From NCBI RefSeq assembly GCF_024347655.1, contig NZ_AP025514.1, positions 1,860,001 through 1,924,000 on the forward strand: a stretch of DNA of 64,000 nucleotides. The letters run 5' to 3'. A program made the position numbers and the translations under genes. The notes below the pieces were generated by a model. It had not been told where the DNA came from. It made no database searches and saw nothing but the letters and a program-made list of their open reading frames with translations. Shown in pieces: positions 8,871 through 18,666 of the stretch; position 1 is the first letter of the stretch, and every line of letters begins with the position of its first letter. The DNA comes from Vibrio toranzoniae (lineage in GTDB: Bacteria > Pseudomonadota > Gammaproteobacteria > Enterobacterales > Vibrionaceae).

Positions 8871-9806
8871 ATGGTTACTTCTTATATGAATCATTTATCG
8901 TTTTTCTGGCTACCACAAAATAAGGCTCTTCTCTTAAAGGGTCTGGAATCAGAGTTTGCTCAACTTGTTGGACATTCTATCTCAGCGGGAAAAATAACAC
9001 TTCCTCCTATCCCTAACGTTGTACTGAAGATTCAAAAGCTGTGTACCCTTGAATCAACGGGGATTAGCGAAGTTGCCGAGTGCTTACTTGAAGATCCAGG
9101 CCTCACTGCTATCGTGATTCGTGTTGCTAACTCAGTCGTCTTTAACCGACGCAACATTACTTGCGTCGATATCATGACGGCGGTATCGCGTCTTGGCATA
9201 TTAAGAGTACGAGACATCGTTACTGCACAGGCTATTGAACAACTCAAGCATTCCGTGGATCTAAGTAAAGAGTGTAATCAGTTGTTGGTTCAGAGTGCTT
9301 CTGTATCCAAAGAGCTAGGCGCCACTATGGTACTGGTGACTAACGGATTCAAAGCGCTTTCGCCTGTTGAATATGGCTACCTTGAGCACGAGAAATCATT
9401 GCTTGTTGGGTTACTGGCCGACATCGGCTTGTTCTGCTTGGTTAATGAATACCACCTATATCTCGAAAACGGCAACTACCTAGACCATGATATTGCCCTA
9501 CAGATCTTCCAAGGCCAATGCTCTGCAACCAGTAAACTGGTACTTAATCGTTGGGGTTTTGACAGTGATTTCATCGATGTGTGCAGTAATACAATCAATC
9601 AACAAGAAGCACGTGAAGTCTCTTACTTAGATATCGCGCGAATCGCAAGCCACTTGCTGATGTTCAGAAATAAGGATGAGAACATCGATGATCACGAGGT
9701 TGAACTGAACGTGACGGGTGCAGAAGTGCTTTATCAGTTAAGCAACTTGAGTAAACATGATTTTAATGCAAAGCTAAACGGCGTTATCAACACTAGCGGC
9801 TTCTAA
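8871..9806 (+). CDS. HDOD-domain signalling protein
   Basis: A 311-residue protein with an HDOD domain (about 40-245): LPPIPNVVLKIQ at its start, then LLEDPGLTAIVIRVANS and the central TAVSRLGILRVRDIV helix pair. HDOD proteins are non-catalytic relatives of HD phosphohydrolases used in signalling. The start is uncertain: an alternative ATG five codons later is possible, and neither has a clear ribosome site. The gene lies in the conserved tfoX neighbourhood, 55 bp before the lysO-like gene. Confidence 0.75.
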   Translation: MVTSYMNHLSFFWLPQNKALLLKGLESEFAQLVGHSISAGKITLPPIPNVVLKIQKLCTLESTGISEVAECLLEDPGLTAIVIRVANSVVFNRRNITCVDIMTAVSRLGILRVRDIVTAQAIEQLKHSVDLSKECNQLLVQSASVSKELGATMVLVTNGFKALSPVEYGYLEHEKSLLVGLLADIGLFCLVNEYHLYLENGNYLDHDIALQIFQGQCSATSKLVLNRWGFDSDFIDVCSNTINQQEAREVSYLDIARIASHLLMFRNKDENIDDHEVELNVTGAEVLYQLSNLSKHDFNAKLNGVINTSGF

Positions 9807-9860
9807 GTGACTAGTAATTGCTAAATAAGTGCAAGATGAAGTAAATGCAATGGGGAAAGC

Positions 9861-10766
9861 ATGTTTACAGGGATGATCTTTATATTTGCGCCACTTGTCG
9901 TGGGGTATCTGTTTTCTATTTCAAACGCTCAAACGCTAGAATTTATTAACCGCTCAACATCACGTTTGATCTACGTGATTCTGGCGTTAATGGGACTAAG
10001 CTTAGCCGCCCTTGATAACCTAGGCAGTAACCTGCAGACAATTCTTCTTTATACTGTCACTTTCTTTGTCTGCTTAAGTGTTTGTAACCTAATGGCACTG
10101 CCCGCTATTGATAAGTTGCTGCCACTCAAAACCGACAGTAGCAAGCAGAAGCTTCCCCTCTCTTCTATGGCGATGGAGTCGGCCAAGCTGATCTTGGTAG
10201 TGGGCTCAGGTCTTATTACAGGTTTAGTACTGCCTATCGGCCTTGACTGGGTAGATACAGCAAGTGAGTGGATTTTGTTTGTACTGCTGTTCTTTATTGG
10301 CATTCAGCTGCGCAATAGTGGACTAACACTTCGACAGATCTTACTCAATAAACACGGTATGGTCATCGCTGTTACAATCATCATAACCTCAATGTTAGGC
10401 GGTGTTATTGCGGCTTACCTATTGGATATTCCACTGTTCAAAGCTTTAGCGATGTCTTCTGGGTTTGGTTGGTACTCTCTGGCGGGTATCTTAATGGGTG
10501 ACGCGTTTGGCCCGGTTTATGGCGGAGCGTCGTTCATGCTAGAGCTATTGAGAGAGTTGGTTGCGTTAGTGTTGATTCCAGTATTGATTCGCAGTTACCC
10601 ATGCACCTCTATTGGCTATGCAGGCGCGACAGCAATGGACTTCACCTTACCTGTAATTCAAACAACAGGTGGCGTTCGATGCGTCCCTATCGCGATTGTC
10701 AGTGGCTTTATATTAAGCTTACTTGTCCCTGTTTTGATGTTGTTCTTTGTATCTCTTGCTAACTAG
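9861..10766 (+). CDS. LysO-family (DUF340) amino-acid exporter
   Basis: A 301-residue inner-membrane protein with about eight or more hydrophobic helices. The family-specific segment GFGWYSLAGILMGDAFGP is followed by LRELVALVLIPVLI and the AMDFTLPVIQ loop, matching E. coli LysO (YbjE, 299 residues), which exports lysine. GGGGAAAG precedes the ATG. No lysine riboswitch is visible. The substrate is inferred from the family and could be another amino acid. Confidence 0.8.
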   Translation: MFTGMIFIFAPLVVGYLFSISNAQTLEFINRSTSRLIYVILALMGLSLAALDNLGSNLQTILLYTVTFFVCLSVCNLMALPAIDKLLPLKTDSSKQKLPLSSMAMESAKLILVVGSGLITGLVLPIGLDWVDTASEWILFVLLFFIGIQLRNSGLTLRQILLNKHGMVIAVTIIITSMLGGVIAAYLLDIPLFKALAMSSGFGWYSLAGILMGDAFGPVYGGASFMLELLRELVALVLIPVLIRSYPCTSIGYAGATAMDFTLPVIQTTGGVRCVPIAIVSGFILSLLVPVLMLFFVSLAN

Positions 10767-10940
10767 ATCGCAGGAATAGCGTTTGTTTTAGATTAGAATG
10801 CGTCTCGAATACCGATGCCCAAGACACCATTACAGTTACCGAAATAAAAAGACACTAAGTGTCATTGTTCAACAAATAACGTTCACGGTACTCTGTAACG
10901 ACAAAGTTATAAAAAGAATAAACTCACAAAAGGAACCACT

Positions 10941-11468
10941 ATGAAACGCCTTTGCGTCGCATTACTGCTAGCTACAACTTCTACTTTATCTTTTGCAGCA
11001 GATTCAATGTCTGAGACAAATCAATGCCAAGCAAAAAAATATGATGCATACATCGATGCTTCTTTAGGTTGGTATGCTGATCTTGCTGCATTAACTTCTG
11101 AGCAATACCCAGAACTAACAGAAGTAAGTGAGTGGTTCCTAGAAGGTCGTAAGCACCACTTTGAGCTTAACCGTGCTGCGGTAAATTATTATCTCGTGAA
11201 TGATTCAAGCAAAGTAGCAACCGCACAGCCTGTTGAAGGTTGGTTGCAACTCGAACAGCATGACATAAAGACGCTCTCAAAACGTGATGATGAGCTTGGC
11301 CAAATTGCGAAAACGACGTTCGACGACCGCCAATCAACGCCTCATGCTCAAAACTACGAGCTACGCTCAGCATTTGCAGAACTGCTTAGCCACCCTAAGC
11401 AAATCGACACAGCGCTTCAACGCTACAACCAGTCGATTGCTAAGCTTGAAGCGATTAAGTGTAAATAG
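10941..11468 (+). CDS. Secreted protein of unknown function
   Basis: A 175-residue protein with a signal peptide (about 1-20, ending LSFAA) and a helical mature part. Two cysteines, near residues 29 and 174, could form one disulfide. AAAGGAACC precedes the start. I do not recognise the family. A hairpin at 11516-11537 ends the transcript. Confidence 0.6.
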   Translation: MKRLCVALLLATTSTLSFAADSMSETNQCQAKKYDAYIDASLGWYADLAALTSEQYPELTEVSEWFLEGRKHHFELNRAAVNYYLVNDSSKVATAQPVEGWLQLEQHDIKTLSKRDDELGQIAKTTFDDRQSTPHAQNYELRSAFAELLSHPKQIDTALQRYNQSIAKLEAIKCK

Positions 11469-11515
11469 CCCCTCACCCAATAGGCTCTTGTGAGAAGTTG
11501 GATTTCATAATTAAG

Positions 11516-11537
11516 ACGGGACATTGTTCCCGTTTTC
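11516..11537 (+). terminator. Intrinsic terminator
   Basis: ACGGGA / TCCCGT stem with a six-base loop followed by TTTCGTTT, 48 bp after the secreted-protein gene. Confidence 0.6.
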
Positions 11538-11586
11538 GTTTAGATTATTCCGCTCGCGTCAATATTAGAAAAATAACTCGCTTGCT

Positions 11587-13230
11587 ATGGTTACGGAACA
11601 AAAAACAGCAGATGTTAGCTTCGACAGTCTTCTACGTATCTTCACGGTACCGGAAGGCCCAGATTCAACACTCACTCAAATTGAAGACAAACTTTCACGA
11701 AACCTGAATCAATTCTTACGTGAACATATTGTGGCTGAAGAAAAGCCGCTGCGTGAAATTGAGAAAGATTTTTCAAATGCTCATATCCCAGAGCAACCTG
11801 AGTTTGTTTCAGAACATACTGAGCATCTCCTAGATTCTCTCGTATCTCATTCGGTACATACGTCGTCGCCAAGTTTTATTGGCCACATGACGTCTGCGTT
11901 GCCGTACTTCCTGATGCCGCTTTCTAAAATCATGATTGCGTTAAATCAAAACCTAGTAAAAATAGAGACCTCCAAAGCTTTCACTCCCTTAGAGCGTCAA
12001 GTTCTGGGTATGCTACATCGCTTAATCTATCAAGATAACGACCAGTTTTATTCCCATTGGATGCACAGTGCAAACCACTCTTTAGGTGCGTTTTGCTCTG
12101 GTGGTACCATCGCGAACATTACGGCGCTTTGGGTTGCACGTAATAATGCTTTGAAAGCTCAAGGTTCGTTCAAAGGTGTCGAAAAAGAAGGCTTGTTCAA
12201 AGCCATGAAGCACTACGACTATGAAGGCCTAGCCATCTTAGTCTCCGAACGTGGTCACTACTCTCTGAAGAAAGCTGCAGATGTGCTTGGTATTGGCCAA
12301 GAAGGTTTGGTATCGGTTAAAACGGATAACGACAACCGTATTTGCACTGACGATTTGAGACTCAAGATCGAGCAACTTAAGCAGAACAAGATTAAACCCT
12401 TCGCCGTGATCGGTGTGGCAGGTACAACCGAAACAGGCAATATCGACCCACTCAAAGATATCGCTGAGGTGTGTGCTGAATCAGGTTGCCACTTCCACGT
12501 GGATGCGGCTTGGGGCGGTGCGACCTTGATGTCTAACAATCATCGCCACCTGCTTGATGGTATTGAACTGGCTGACTCAGTCACGATAGATGCTCATAAG
12601 CAACTTTATATCCCTATGGGTGCAGGCATGGTTTTGTTTAAGAAGCCAGATGCGATGACGGCGATTGAGCACCACGCTCAATATATCTTGCGTAAGGGTT
12701 CTAAAGACCTAGGTAGCCATACTCTAGAAGGCTCTCGATCCGGTATGGCGATGCTAGTATATGCTTCAATGCACATTATTAGTCGACCTGGTTATGAGCT
12801 ACTTATCGATCAAAGCATCAACAAAGCACGCTACTTTGCCGACCTGATTAAAGAACAAAGCGATTTCGAGTTGGTATCAGAACCAGAGCTTTGCCTACTA
12901 ACTTATCGCTACATACCTGAATCAGTAAAAGCTGCACTGCTAAAAGCGGAACCAGAACAACGCGTAGCACTGAATGAGTTGCTTAATGAACTCACCAAGT
13001 TTATTCAAAAGAAGCAACGTGAAACAGGCAAATCTTTTGTATCTCGAACTCGCTTAAACCCTGAAGTTTGGGCACATCAACCGATCATCGTTTTTCGCGT
13101 AGTGTTAGCGAACCCATTAACGGGCAAGGAGATTCTTTCTTCCGTGCTTGAAGAACAGCGTGAAATCTCTAAACTAGCGCCTAACTTAATGGGCAAAATC
13201 ACCAAGCTCGCCATGCAAATAAACGCATAG
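11587..13230 (+). CDS. panP: PLP-dependent aspartate 1-decarboxylase
   Basis: A 547-residue group II PLP decarboxylase. FCSGGTIANITALW is the phosphate-binding region, HVDAAWGGA holds the cofactor-contacting Asp, and DAHKQLYIP carries the Schiff-base lysine. Vibrios and relatives use this type (PanP) to make beta-alanine for coenzyme A in place of pyruvoyl PanD. Older annotations call it glutamate decarboxylase. The assignment as PanP rests on length, the vibrio N-terminus and location next to hexR. No good Shine-Dalgarno precedes the ATG. Confidence 0.8.
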   Translation: MVTEQKTADVSFDSLLRIFTVPEGPDSTLTQIEDKLSRNLNQFLREHIVAEEKPLREIEKDFSNAHIPEQPEFVSEHTEHLLDSLVSHSVHTSSPSFIGHMTSALPYFLMPLSKIMIALNQNLVKIETSKAFTPLERQVLGMLHRLIYQDNDQFYSHWMHSANHSLGAFCSGGTIANITALWVARNNALKAQGSFKGVEKEGLFKAMKHYDYEGLAILVSERGHYSLKKAADVLGIGQEGLVSVKTDNDNRICTDDLRLKIEQLKQNKIKPFAVIGVAGTTETGNIDPLKDIAEVCAESGCHFHVDAAWGGATLMSNNHRHLLDGIELADSVTIDAHKQLYIPMGAGMVLFKKPDAMTAIEHHAQYILRKGSKDLGSHTLEGSRSGMAMLVYASMHIISRPGYELLIDQSINKARYFADLIKEQSDFELVSEPELCLLTYRYIPESVKAALLKAEPEQRVALNELLNELTKFIQKKQRETGKSFVSRTRLNPEVWAHQPIIVFRVVLANPLTGKEILSSVLEEQREISKLAPNLMGKITKLAMQINA

Positions 13231-13240
13231 TCATTCAATT

Positions 13241-13285
13241 TTAGTTGCATCAAATTGAAAATTTCTTTCTTTTTGATGTAACTAA
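13241..13285 (+). other. Long-loop hairpin after panP
   Basis: TTAGTTGCATCAA and TTGATGTAACTAA pair over 13 bp (one G-U) around a 19-base AT-rich loop. It lies 10 bp past panP. No U-tract follows, so it may stabilise the mRNA 3' end or be a regulator site rather than a terminator. The rest of the gap to hexR (13286-13589) shows only AT-rich presumptive promoter sequence. Confidence 0.4.
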
Positions 13286-13589
13286 GCTGTCAGTTCATAC
13301 TCAAATTGCATTCTTTTTGCTCAAACTCTCTTCCAATTCTGTAGTTTTCTAAAATTTTGTTGAGGTTTGTCATATTCTTAAGCATTCGTGCCGTGTTTTT
13401 GTATTAGTAAATAGTATGTTGGGTTTATACTGACTCTACGGTGCTAGTTAGCTTGATATCTATTTGATGCAGCAGTATTTACAATACTAAATATAAGTCT
13501 GGTTTTGTCATTACTGATATTTGTTTCAGCCATACCCCCTGGTAAAAGATATTAACTGGCAAGTTGTTCTCTATACCCTTGTGAACACT

Positions 13590-14444
13590 ATGAATACATT
13601 AGAAAAAATACAAAAAAACCTGGAAAATTTCAGCAAGTCTGAGCGTAAGGTAGCCGAAGTAATCATGGCTTCCCCTCAAACTGCAATTCATTCTAGCATT
13701 GCTACCTTAGCTAAAATGGCTGACGTGAGTGAGCCTACAGTTAACCGCTTCTGTCGTCGTTTAGACACAAAGGGGTTCCCTGACTTCAAACTTCACCTCG
13801 CTCAAAGCTTGGCGAACGGTACACCTTACGTGAACCGTAATGTTGAGGAAGATGATGGCCCAGATGCTTATACCCATAAGATTTTCGAATCGACGATGGC
13901 TTGTCTGGACGTAGCTAAAAACAGTCTAGATGCGATGCAAGTGAACCGTGCGGTTGACTTGTTAACTCAAGCAAAACGAATTTCGTTTTTTGGCTTGGGT
14001 GCCTCTTCTGCCGTCGCGAAAGATGCTCAAAACAAGTTTATTCGTTTCAATATCCCCATTACGTGTTTTGAAGATATCGTGATGCAACGAATGAGCTGCA
14101 TTAACTGCAGTGACAACGACGTCATCGTACTTATCTCTCATACTGGCCGTACAAAGAGCCAAGTTGAGATCGCGAATCTAGCTCGTGAAAACGGTGCAAC
14201 CGTTATTGCTATCACAGCAAAAGATTCTCCTTTAGACAAAGCAAGCTCGCTTTCGATTTGTCTGGATGTTCCAGAAGACACTGACGTTTATATGCCAATG
14301 GCAAGCCGTGTTGTCCAAATGACGGTTATTGATGTGTTAGCGACAGGCTTTACGCTTCGTCGTGGCTCTGGTTTCAGAGAGAACCTAAAACGCGTTAAAG
14401 AGTCACTGCGTGATTCACGTTACGAGAAATACTCTCAGTTCTAA
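13590..14444 (+). CDS. hexR: HexR, RpiR-family regulator of sugar catabolism
   Basis: A 284-residue repressor with an N-terminal RpiR helix-turn-helix (about 1-80, with MADVSEPTVNRFCRRL) and a C-terminal SIS sugar-phosphate domain (about 125-260, with GLGASSAVAKDAQ and SHTGRTKSQ). HexR senses the Entner-Doudoroff intermediate KDPG and controls central carbon genes. I chose the ATG giving MNTLEKIQKNLENF, which matches the usual family N-terminus. An upstream in-frame ATG would add 23 atypical residues. It is followed by a strong terminator. Confidence 0.9.
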   Translation: MNTLEKIQKNLENFSKSERKVAEVIMASPQTAIHSSIATLAKMADVSEPTVNRFCRRLDTKGFPDFKLHLAQSLANGTPYVNRNVEEDDGPDAYTHKIFESTMACLDVAKNSLDAMQVNRAVDLLTQAKRISFFGLGASSAVAKDAQNKFIRFNIPITCFEDIVMQRMSCINCSDNDVIVLISHTGRTKSQVEIANLARENGATVIAITAKDSPLDKASSLSICLDVPEDTDVYMPMASRVVQMTVIDVLATGFTLRRGSGFRENLKRVKESLRDSRYEKYSQF

Positions 14445-14482
14445 ACGGCTAAGACAGGAACTGAACACAAGTTGAACTAAAT

Positions 14483-14508
14483 AACGGAGCCTAGTGCTCC
14501 GTTTTTAT
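14483..14508 (+). terminator. Intrinsic terminator of hexR
   Basis: ACGGAGC / GCTCCGT stem, five-base loop, then TTTTATT. Confidence 0.9.
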
Positions 14509-14893
14509 TGGTTTTAATAGCGCTTACACGAGATGAATCAACTTTATACAATTAGGTAGTCGAACTGTAACCCTTCACAGTCACAAGCGCTCTAATGTAA
14601 ACCAGTAACCAATAGCACTTTGCAGCCATATTGATTAAACAGAGACAATGCTGATCCATCTCCAAAAATAACCTTTGATGATGGAGCATCATTCATGGAA
14701 AACAACCACCATCTTTTTTATGAACATTATTTGCTCTGATAGACAAAACCTATTGTATTAAGAGGCAATTCCATCTTTATTTCCCTAATGCATTAAGGCA
14801 TAGTTGGATTCAAGAATTTTGAGTCATATTCATTTAAGAATAGTTGACGTATTTTAGGTTAACGAGCCTCATCCCGTATTTAGGAGAAATGAA
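14509..14893. other. Intergenic region upstream of grxA
   Basis: About 385 bp with no convincing reading frame. It presumably holds the grxA promoter near its right end. I could not recognise a specific operator or structured RNA. Confidence 0.4.
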
Positions 14894-15157
14894 ATGTTTG
14901 TAGTTATTTTTGGTCGCCCTGCTTGCCCATTTTGTGTCCGCGCAAAAGAGCATGCTGAAACTCTTAAAGCTAAGCGTGATGACTTCAACTATCGTTATGT
15001 TGATATTCATGCTGAAGGCATCAGCAAAGCAGACCTAGAAAAAACAGTAGGTAAGCCAGTAGACACAGTGCCACAAATCTTCATCGATCAAGACCACATT
15101 GGTGGTTGCACAGAATTTGAAGCATACGCAAAAGAAAACCTAGGTCTTTTCGATTAA
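14894..15157 (+). CDS. grxA: Glutaredoxin 1
   Basis: An 87-residue protein with the active site C11-P-F-C14, the cis-proline stretch DTVPQIFID and the GGCTEFE glutathione-binding segment. It matches GrxA in length and sequence. It reduces protein and glutathione mixed disulfides, including ribonucleotide reductase. AGGAGAAATGAA precedes the ATG. It lies upstream of the ybjL-like gene, as in E. coli, where grxA and ybjL are also close. Confidence 0.93.
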   Translation: MFVVIFGRPACPFCVRAKEHAETLKAKRDDFNYRYVDIHAEGISKADLEKTVGKPVDTVPQIFIDQDHIGGCTEFEAYAKENLGLFD

Positions 15158-15196
15158 GACTCTGTTTAGTTATAACTAGTTTTCTAGCATATTTCT

Positions 15197-15227
15197 CAGC
15201 CCGCAATTGTTTGCGGGCTGTTTTATT
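15197..15227 (+). terminator. Intrinsic terminator of grxA
   Basis: CAGCCCGCAA / TTGCGGGCTG perfect 10-bp stem, four-base loop, then TTTTATT. Confidence 0.95.
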
Positions 15228-15358
15228 TCTGACCCAAGCTAAGTAGAAGTAAATTTAAAGTAAAAAGGCAAAATACCGCTTATAATTTATTTATATTTAG
15301 ATACAATTCACCTCTGTAACTTACCCCTGTGTTCCACGCCAATTATTGAGCGACCACT

Positions 15359-17041
15359 GTGAATATCGACGTTGTTTTTTTGCTAGAACAAAACCCTATC
15401 CTTCTCATCTTTGTTGTTTTGTCGATTGGCCTTGCCATTGGCAAAATTCGGTTTGGTAGCCTCCAACTTGGCAACTCTATAGGTGTGCTTATAACTTCCC
15501 TGATCATGGGGCACCTTGGTTTTTCCTTTAACGCAGACGCTCTCACCATAGGTTTTATGCTCTTTATCTATTGTGTAGGTATTGAAGCAGGACCAAACTT
15601 CTTCGGTATATTCTTCAGAGACGGTAAACATTATCTCATTCTAAGCCTCGTGGTGCTTTCTACCGCGATCGCCTTAACCTACTTCAGCAGCCACTACCTT
15701 GGTCTTGGGTTTGGTTTATCTGCAGGTATGATGGCGGGAGCCTTGACTGCAACACCAATCTTAGTAGGAGCTCAAGACGCTCTGAATTCCGGGCTTGCAG
15801 AAATACCAAGGAACATGGATTTAGGCCTGATCATTGAAAACCTTTCTGTCGGTTACGCAATGGCTTACTTGGTTGGCTTGATCAGTATGATTATGTTCGC
15901 CCGTTTAATTCCAAAGCTTCAGAAAGTAAACCTGCACGATTCAGCAGAGCAAATAGCTCAAGAGCGTGGCCTGGGTTCTTCAGGGCAACGTAAGGTTTAC
16001 CTTCCAATTATTCGTGCTTACCGTGTGGGACCAGAACTTGTTTCGTGGACAGGCGGTAAGAACCTGCGTGAGCTGGGTATCTATCGTCAAACTGGCTGTT
16101 ACATCGAGCGTATTCGCCGTAATGGTATTCTTGCCCACCCTGATGGTGATGCCATTCTGCAAGAAGGTGATGAAATTGCTTTGGTTGGTTTCCCAGACAG
16201 CCACGCGCGTCTTGACCCGAGCTTTCGTAACGGTAAAGAAGTTTTCGACCGTAACCTTCTTGATCTTCGTATCGTAGAAGAAGAGATCGTCGTTAAGAGT
16301 GACAGTATCGCGGGTAAACGACTGTCGGACCTCAATTTGTCTGAGTATGGCTGTTTCTTAAACCGAGTAGTGAGAGCTCAGATTGAGATGCCAATGGACT
16401 TAAACATAGTGCTTTCCAAGGGTGATGTATTACAAGTCAGTGGTGAGAAAAGTCGAGTCCATGGCTTAGCGGAGCAAATCGGCTTCATCTCAATCCATAG
16501 CCAAATGGCAGACTTGATGGCTTTCTGTAGCTTCTTCATTCTGGGTATTTTATTCGGCTTAATCACAATGACATTCGGTCAGGTTTCATTTGGGTTAGGT
16601 AATGCTGTAGGCCTCCTTCTATCCGGTATCATGCTTGGCTTTTTAAGAGCTAACCACCCTACTTTTGGTTACGTTCCTCAAGGGGCGTTAAACATGGTCA
16701 AAGATCTTGGCTTGATGTTCTTTATGGTTGGTATTGGCTTAAGTGCTGGTGGAAAGATGTTTGAGCACATAACTCAAGTAGGCCCTCAGGTGATCGGTAT
16801 CGCACTCATAGTGAGTGTACTGCCAGTTTTCTTCGCTTACTTAGTTGGCGCTTACGTCTTGAAGATGAACCGTGCTCTGCTATTTGGAGCCATCATTGGT
16901 GCACGAACCTGCGCTCCGGCTATGGACATCGTAAATGGCCACGCTCGTTCAACCATTCCAGCACTAGGTTACGCAGGGACTTACGCGATAGCGAATATTT
17001 TGATGACCCTAGCAGGTACTTTCATCATCATCATTAGCTAG
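15359..17041 (+). CDS. ybjL: YbjL/AspT-family transporter with two RCK_C domains
   Basis: A 560-residue inner-membrane protein with a GTG start. Two membrane halves of about five helices each flank a cytoplasmic centre holding two TrkA-C/RCK-type domains (about 205-380, seen in [14 protein letters not shown] and [12 protein letters not shown]). This is the plan of the AspT/YidE/YbjL transporter family. The [10 protein letters not shown] segment is conserved in the second half. The substrate is unknown; AspT itself exchanges aspartate and alanine. The symbol is by family and synteny. Confidence 0.8.
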   Translation: MNIDVVFLLEQNPILLIFVVLSIGLAIGKIRFGSLQLGNSIGVLITSLIMGHLGFSFNADALTIGFMLFIYCVGIEAGPNFFGIFFRDGKHYLILSLVVLSTAIALTYFSSHYLGLGFGLSAGMMAGALTATPILVGAQDALNSGLAEIPRNMDLGLIIENLSVGYAMAYLVGLISMIMFARLIPKLQKVNLHDSAEQIAQERGLGSSGQRKVYLPIIRAYRVGPELVSWTGGKNLRELGIYRQTGCYIERIRRNGILAHPDGDAILQEGDEIALVGFPDSHARLDPSFRNGKEVFDRNLLDLRIVEEEIVVKSDSIAGKRLSDLNLSEYGCFLNRVVRAQIEMPMDLNIVLSKGDVLQVSGEKSRVHGLAEQIGFISIHSQMADLMAFCSFFILGILFGLITMTFGQVSFGLGNAVGLLLSGIMLGFLRANHPTFGYVPQGALNMVKDLGLMFFMVGIGLSAGGKMFEHITQVGPQVIGIALIVSVLPVFFAYLVGAYVLKMNRALLFGAIIGARTCAPAMDIVNGHARSTIPALGYAGTYAIANILMTLAGTFIIIIS

Positions 17042-17080
17042 CGCCTACTGCTTTAAAAACAGCCCAGCTTAGATATTTCA

Positions 17081-17117
17081 AATGCACTAATTCATATTTG
17101 GATTAGTGCATTTTTTA
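17081..17117 (+). terminator. Intrinsic terminator of the ybjL-like gene
   Basis: AATGCACTAAT / ATTAGTGCATT stem with a T6 tail. Confidence 0.85.
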
Positions 17118-17204
17118 TGACTAGTTTCTCTCACTTGATCTTAGAGCTCTTCGCAACTCGAATTCCCCATCTGATCTTTACCTCTTTACTCAAACAACAG
17201 ACAA

Positions 17205-17236
17205 AAAAATAGGCGCTCAATGAGCGCCTATTTCAT
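17205..17236 (-). terminator. Intrinsic terminator of fabV
   Basis: AAATAGGCGCTCA and its complement TGAGCGCCTATTT abut, with an A-run on the left giving a U-tract on the minus strand. Confidence 0.9.
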
Positions 17237-17254
17237 TTGAATCGATTGTTGGAA

Positions 17255-18457
17255 TTAGATGTCAGCTACATCAAATTCAACCGCTGGGTTGACGTCAGCT
17301 TCGTAATCAACACCTTCAACACCGAAACCAAATAGCTTCAAGAACTCTTCTTTGTACTCTACGTAGTCAGTCAGCTCTTTTAGGTTTTCAGTTGTGATTT
17401 GAGGCCATAGGTTACGACAATGCTCTTGAATGTCGTCACGAAGTTCTAGGTCATCTAAACGTAGACGGTTCACTTCATCCACTTCTGGCGCGCTGCCGTC
17501 TTCTTTGTATAGACGCTGGCTGAACATACGGAAGATCTGTTCCATACAACCTTCGTGAATACCTTCTTCACGCATCTTCTTGAACACCATAGCGATGTAA
17601 AGAGGCATAACAGGGATTGCAGAACTTGCTTGAGTCACAACAGACTTAAGAACAGCAACGTTAGCAGTACCGCCAGTTTGGCCTAGTTTTTCGTTTAGCG
17701 CTGACGCTGCACGATCTAGATCCATCTTAGCTTTACCTAGCGCGCCATCCCAGTAGATTGGCCACGTTAGTTCAGTACCGATGTAGCTGTAAGCAACAGT
17801 CTTACAACCGTCAGCTAGAACACCCGCTTCAGAAAGTGCGTTGATCCAAAGTTCCCAATCTTCACCGCCCATTACAGTAACAGTGTCTTTGATCTCTTCT
17901 TCAGTAGCAGGCTCAACGCTTGCTTCGATGATCGCATCTTTGTTTGTATCTACAGCTGTAGATGTGTACGTTTCGCCGATAGGCTTAAGAGCTGAACGAA
18001 TTACTTCGCCAGTCTCTGGCATTTTACGCACTGGAGACGCCAGTGAGTACACAACCATATCGATCTGACCTAGATCTTCTTTGATCAGGTCAATTGTTTT
18101 CTGTTTTGCTTCGTTAGAGAAAGCATCGCCGTTAAGGCTTTTTGAATACAGGCCTTCTTCTTTAGCTAGCTTGTCGAACGCTGCTGAGTTGTAAAAACCA
18201 GCTGTGCCAGGTTTTTTCTCAGTACCGGCTTTCTCGAAGAAAACACCGATAGTTGAAGCGCCGCCACCAAATGCAGCCGCAATACGTGAAGACAAGCCGT
18301 AGCCACTTGAAGAGCCAACAACGAGTACACGTTTAGGTGCGTTTGCGATTGGGCCTTGAGCTTTTGTGTAAGCTATTTGTTCTTTTACATTAGCTTCACA
18401 ACCGACTGGATGTGTTGTAGTACAGATGAATCCGCGAATTCGAGGTTTGATGATCAT
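17255..18457 (-). CDS. fabV: FabV enoyl-ACP (enoyl-CoA) reductase
   Basis: A 400-residue NADH-dependent reductase that completes fatty-acid elongation cycles; FabV enzymes are naturally triclosan-tolerant. The Rossmann segment [13 protein letters not shown] is near residue 48. The catalytic Y-x8-K is visible in [11 protein letters not shown] use the ATG giving MIIKPRIRG, preceded by AAGGAAG at six bases; a TTG two codons upstream is less likely. It stands downstream of fadE on the same strand but is separated by a terminator. Confidence 0.93.
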   Translation of the reverse strand: MIIKPRIRGFICTTTHPVGCEANVKEQIAYTKAQGPIANAPKRVLVVGSSSGYGLSSRIAAAFGGGASTIGVFFEKAGTEKKPGTAGFYNSAAFDKLAKEEGLYSKSLNGDAFSNEAKQKTIDLIKEDLGQIDMVVYSLASPVRKMPETGEVIRSALKPIGETYTSTAVDTNKDAIIEASVEPATEEEIKDTVTVMGGEDWELWINALSEAGVLADGCKTVAYSYIGTELTWPIYWDGALGKAKMDLDRAASALNEKLGQTGGTANVAVLKSVVTQASSAIPVMPLYIAMVFKKMREEGIHEGCMEQIFRMFSQRLYKEDGSAPEVDEVNRLRLDDLELRDDIQEHCRNLWPQITTENLKELTDYVEYKEEFLKLFGFGVEGVDYEADVNPAVEFDVADI

Positions 18458-18625
18458 ATTCAACTTCCTTAAAAAATCAGGTTAAGGATAAGAGTTTCGT
18501 GCGCAAATGGCATCTAATTTCTGTAAAAATGTGGTGAAAATGCAAGTGGTTGGATCACTCAGCTCATATTTGCTGACTAAGTCACCATTTGTTAACGCGT
18601 CTACTGAGACTTCTACGACAAAAAC

Positions 18626-18656
18626 AAAAAAGGCACCTTATTAGGTGCCTTTTATC
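18626..18656 (-). terminator. Intrinsic terminator of fadE
   Basis: AAAAAGGCACCT / AGGTGCCTTTT stem around TATT, A-rich on the left. Confidence 0.9.
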
Positions 18657-18666
18657 ATTTCTTTAT

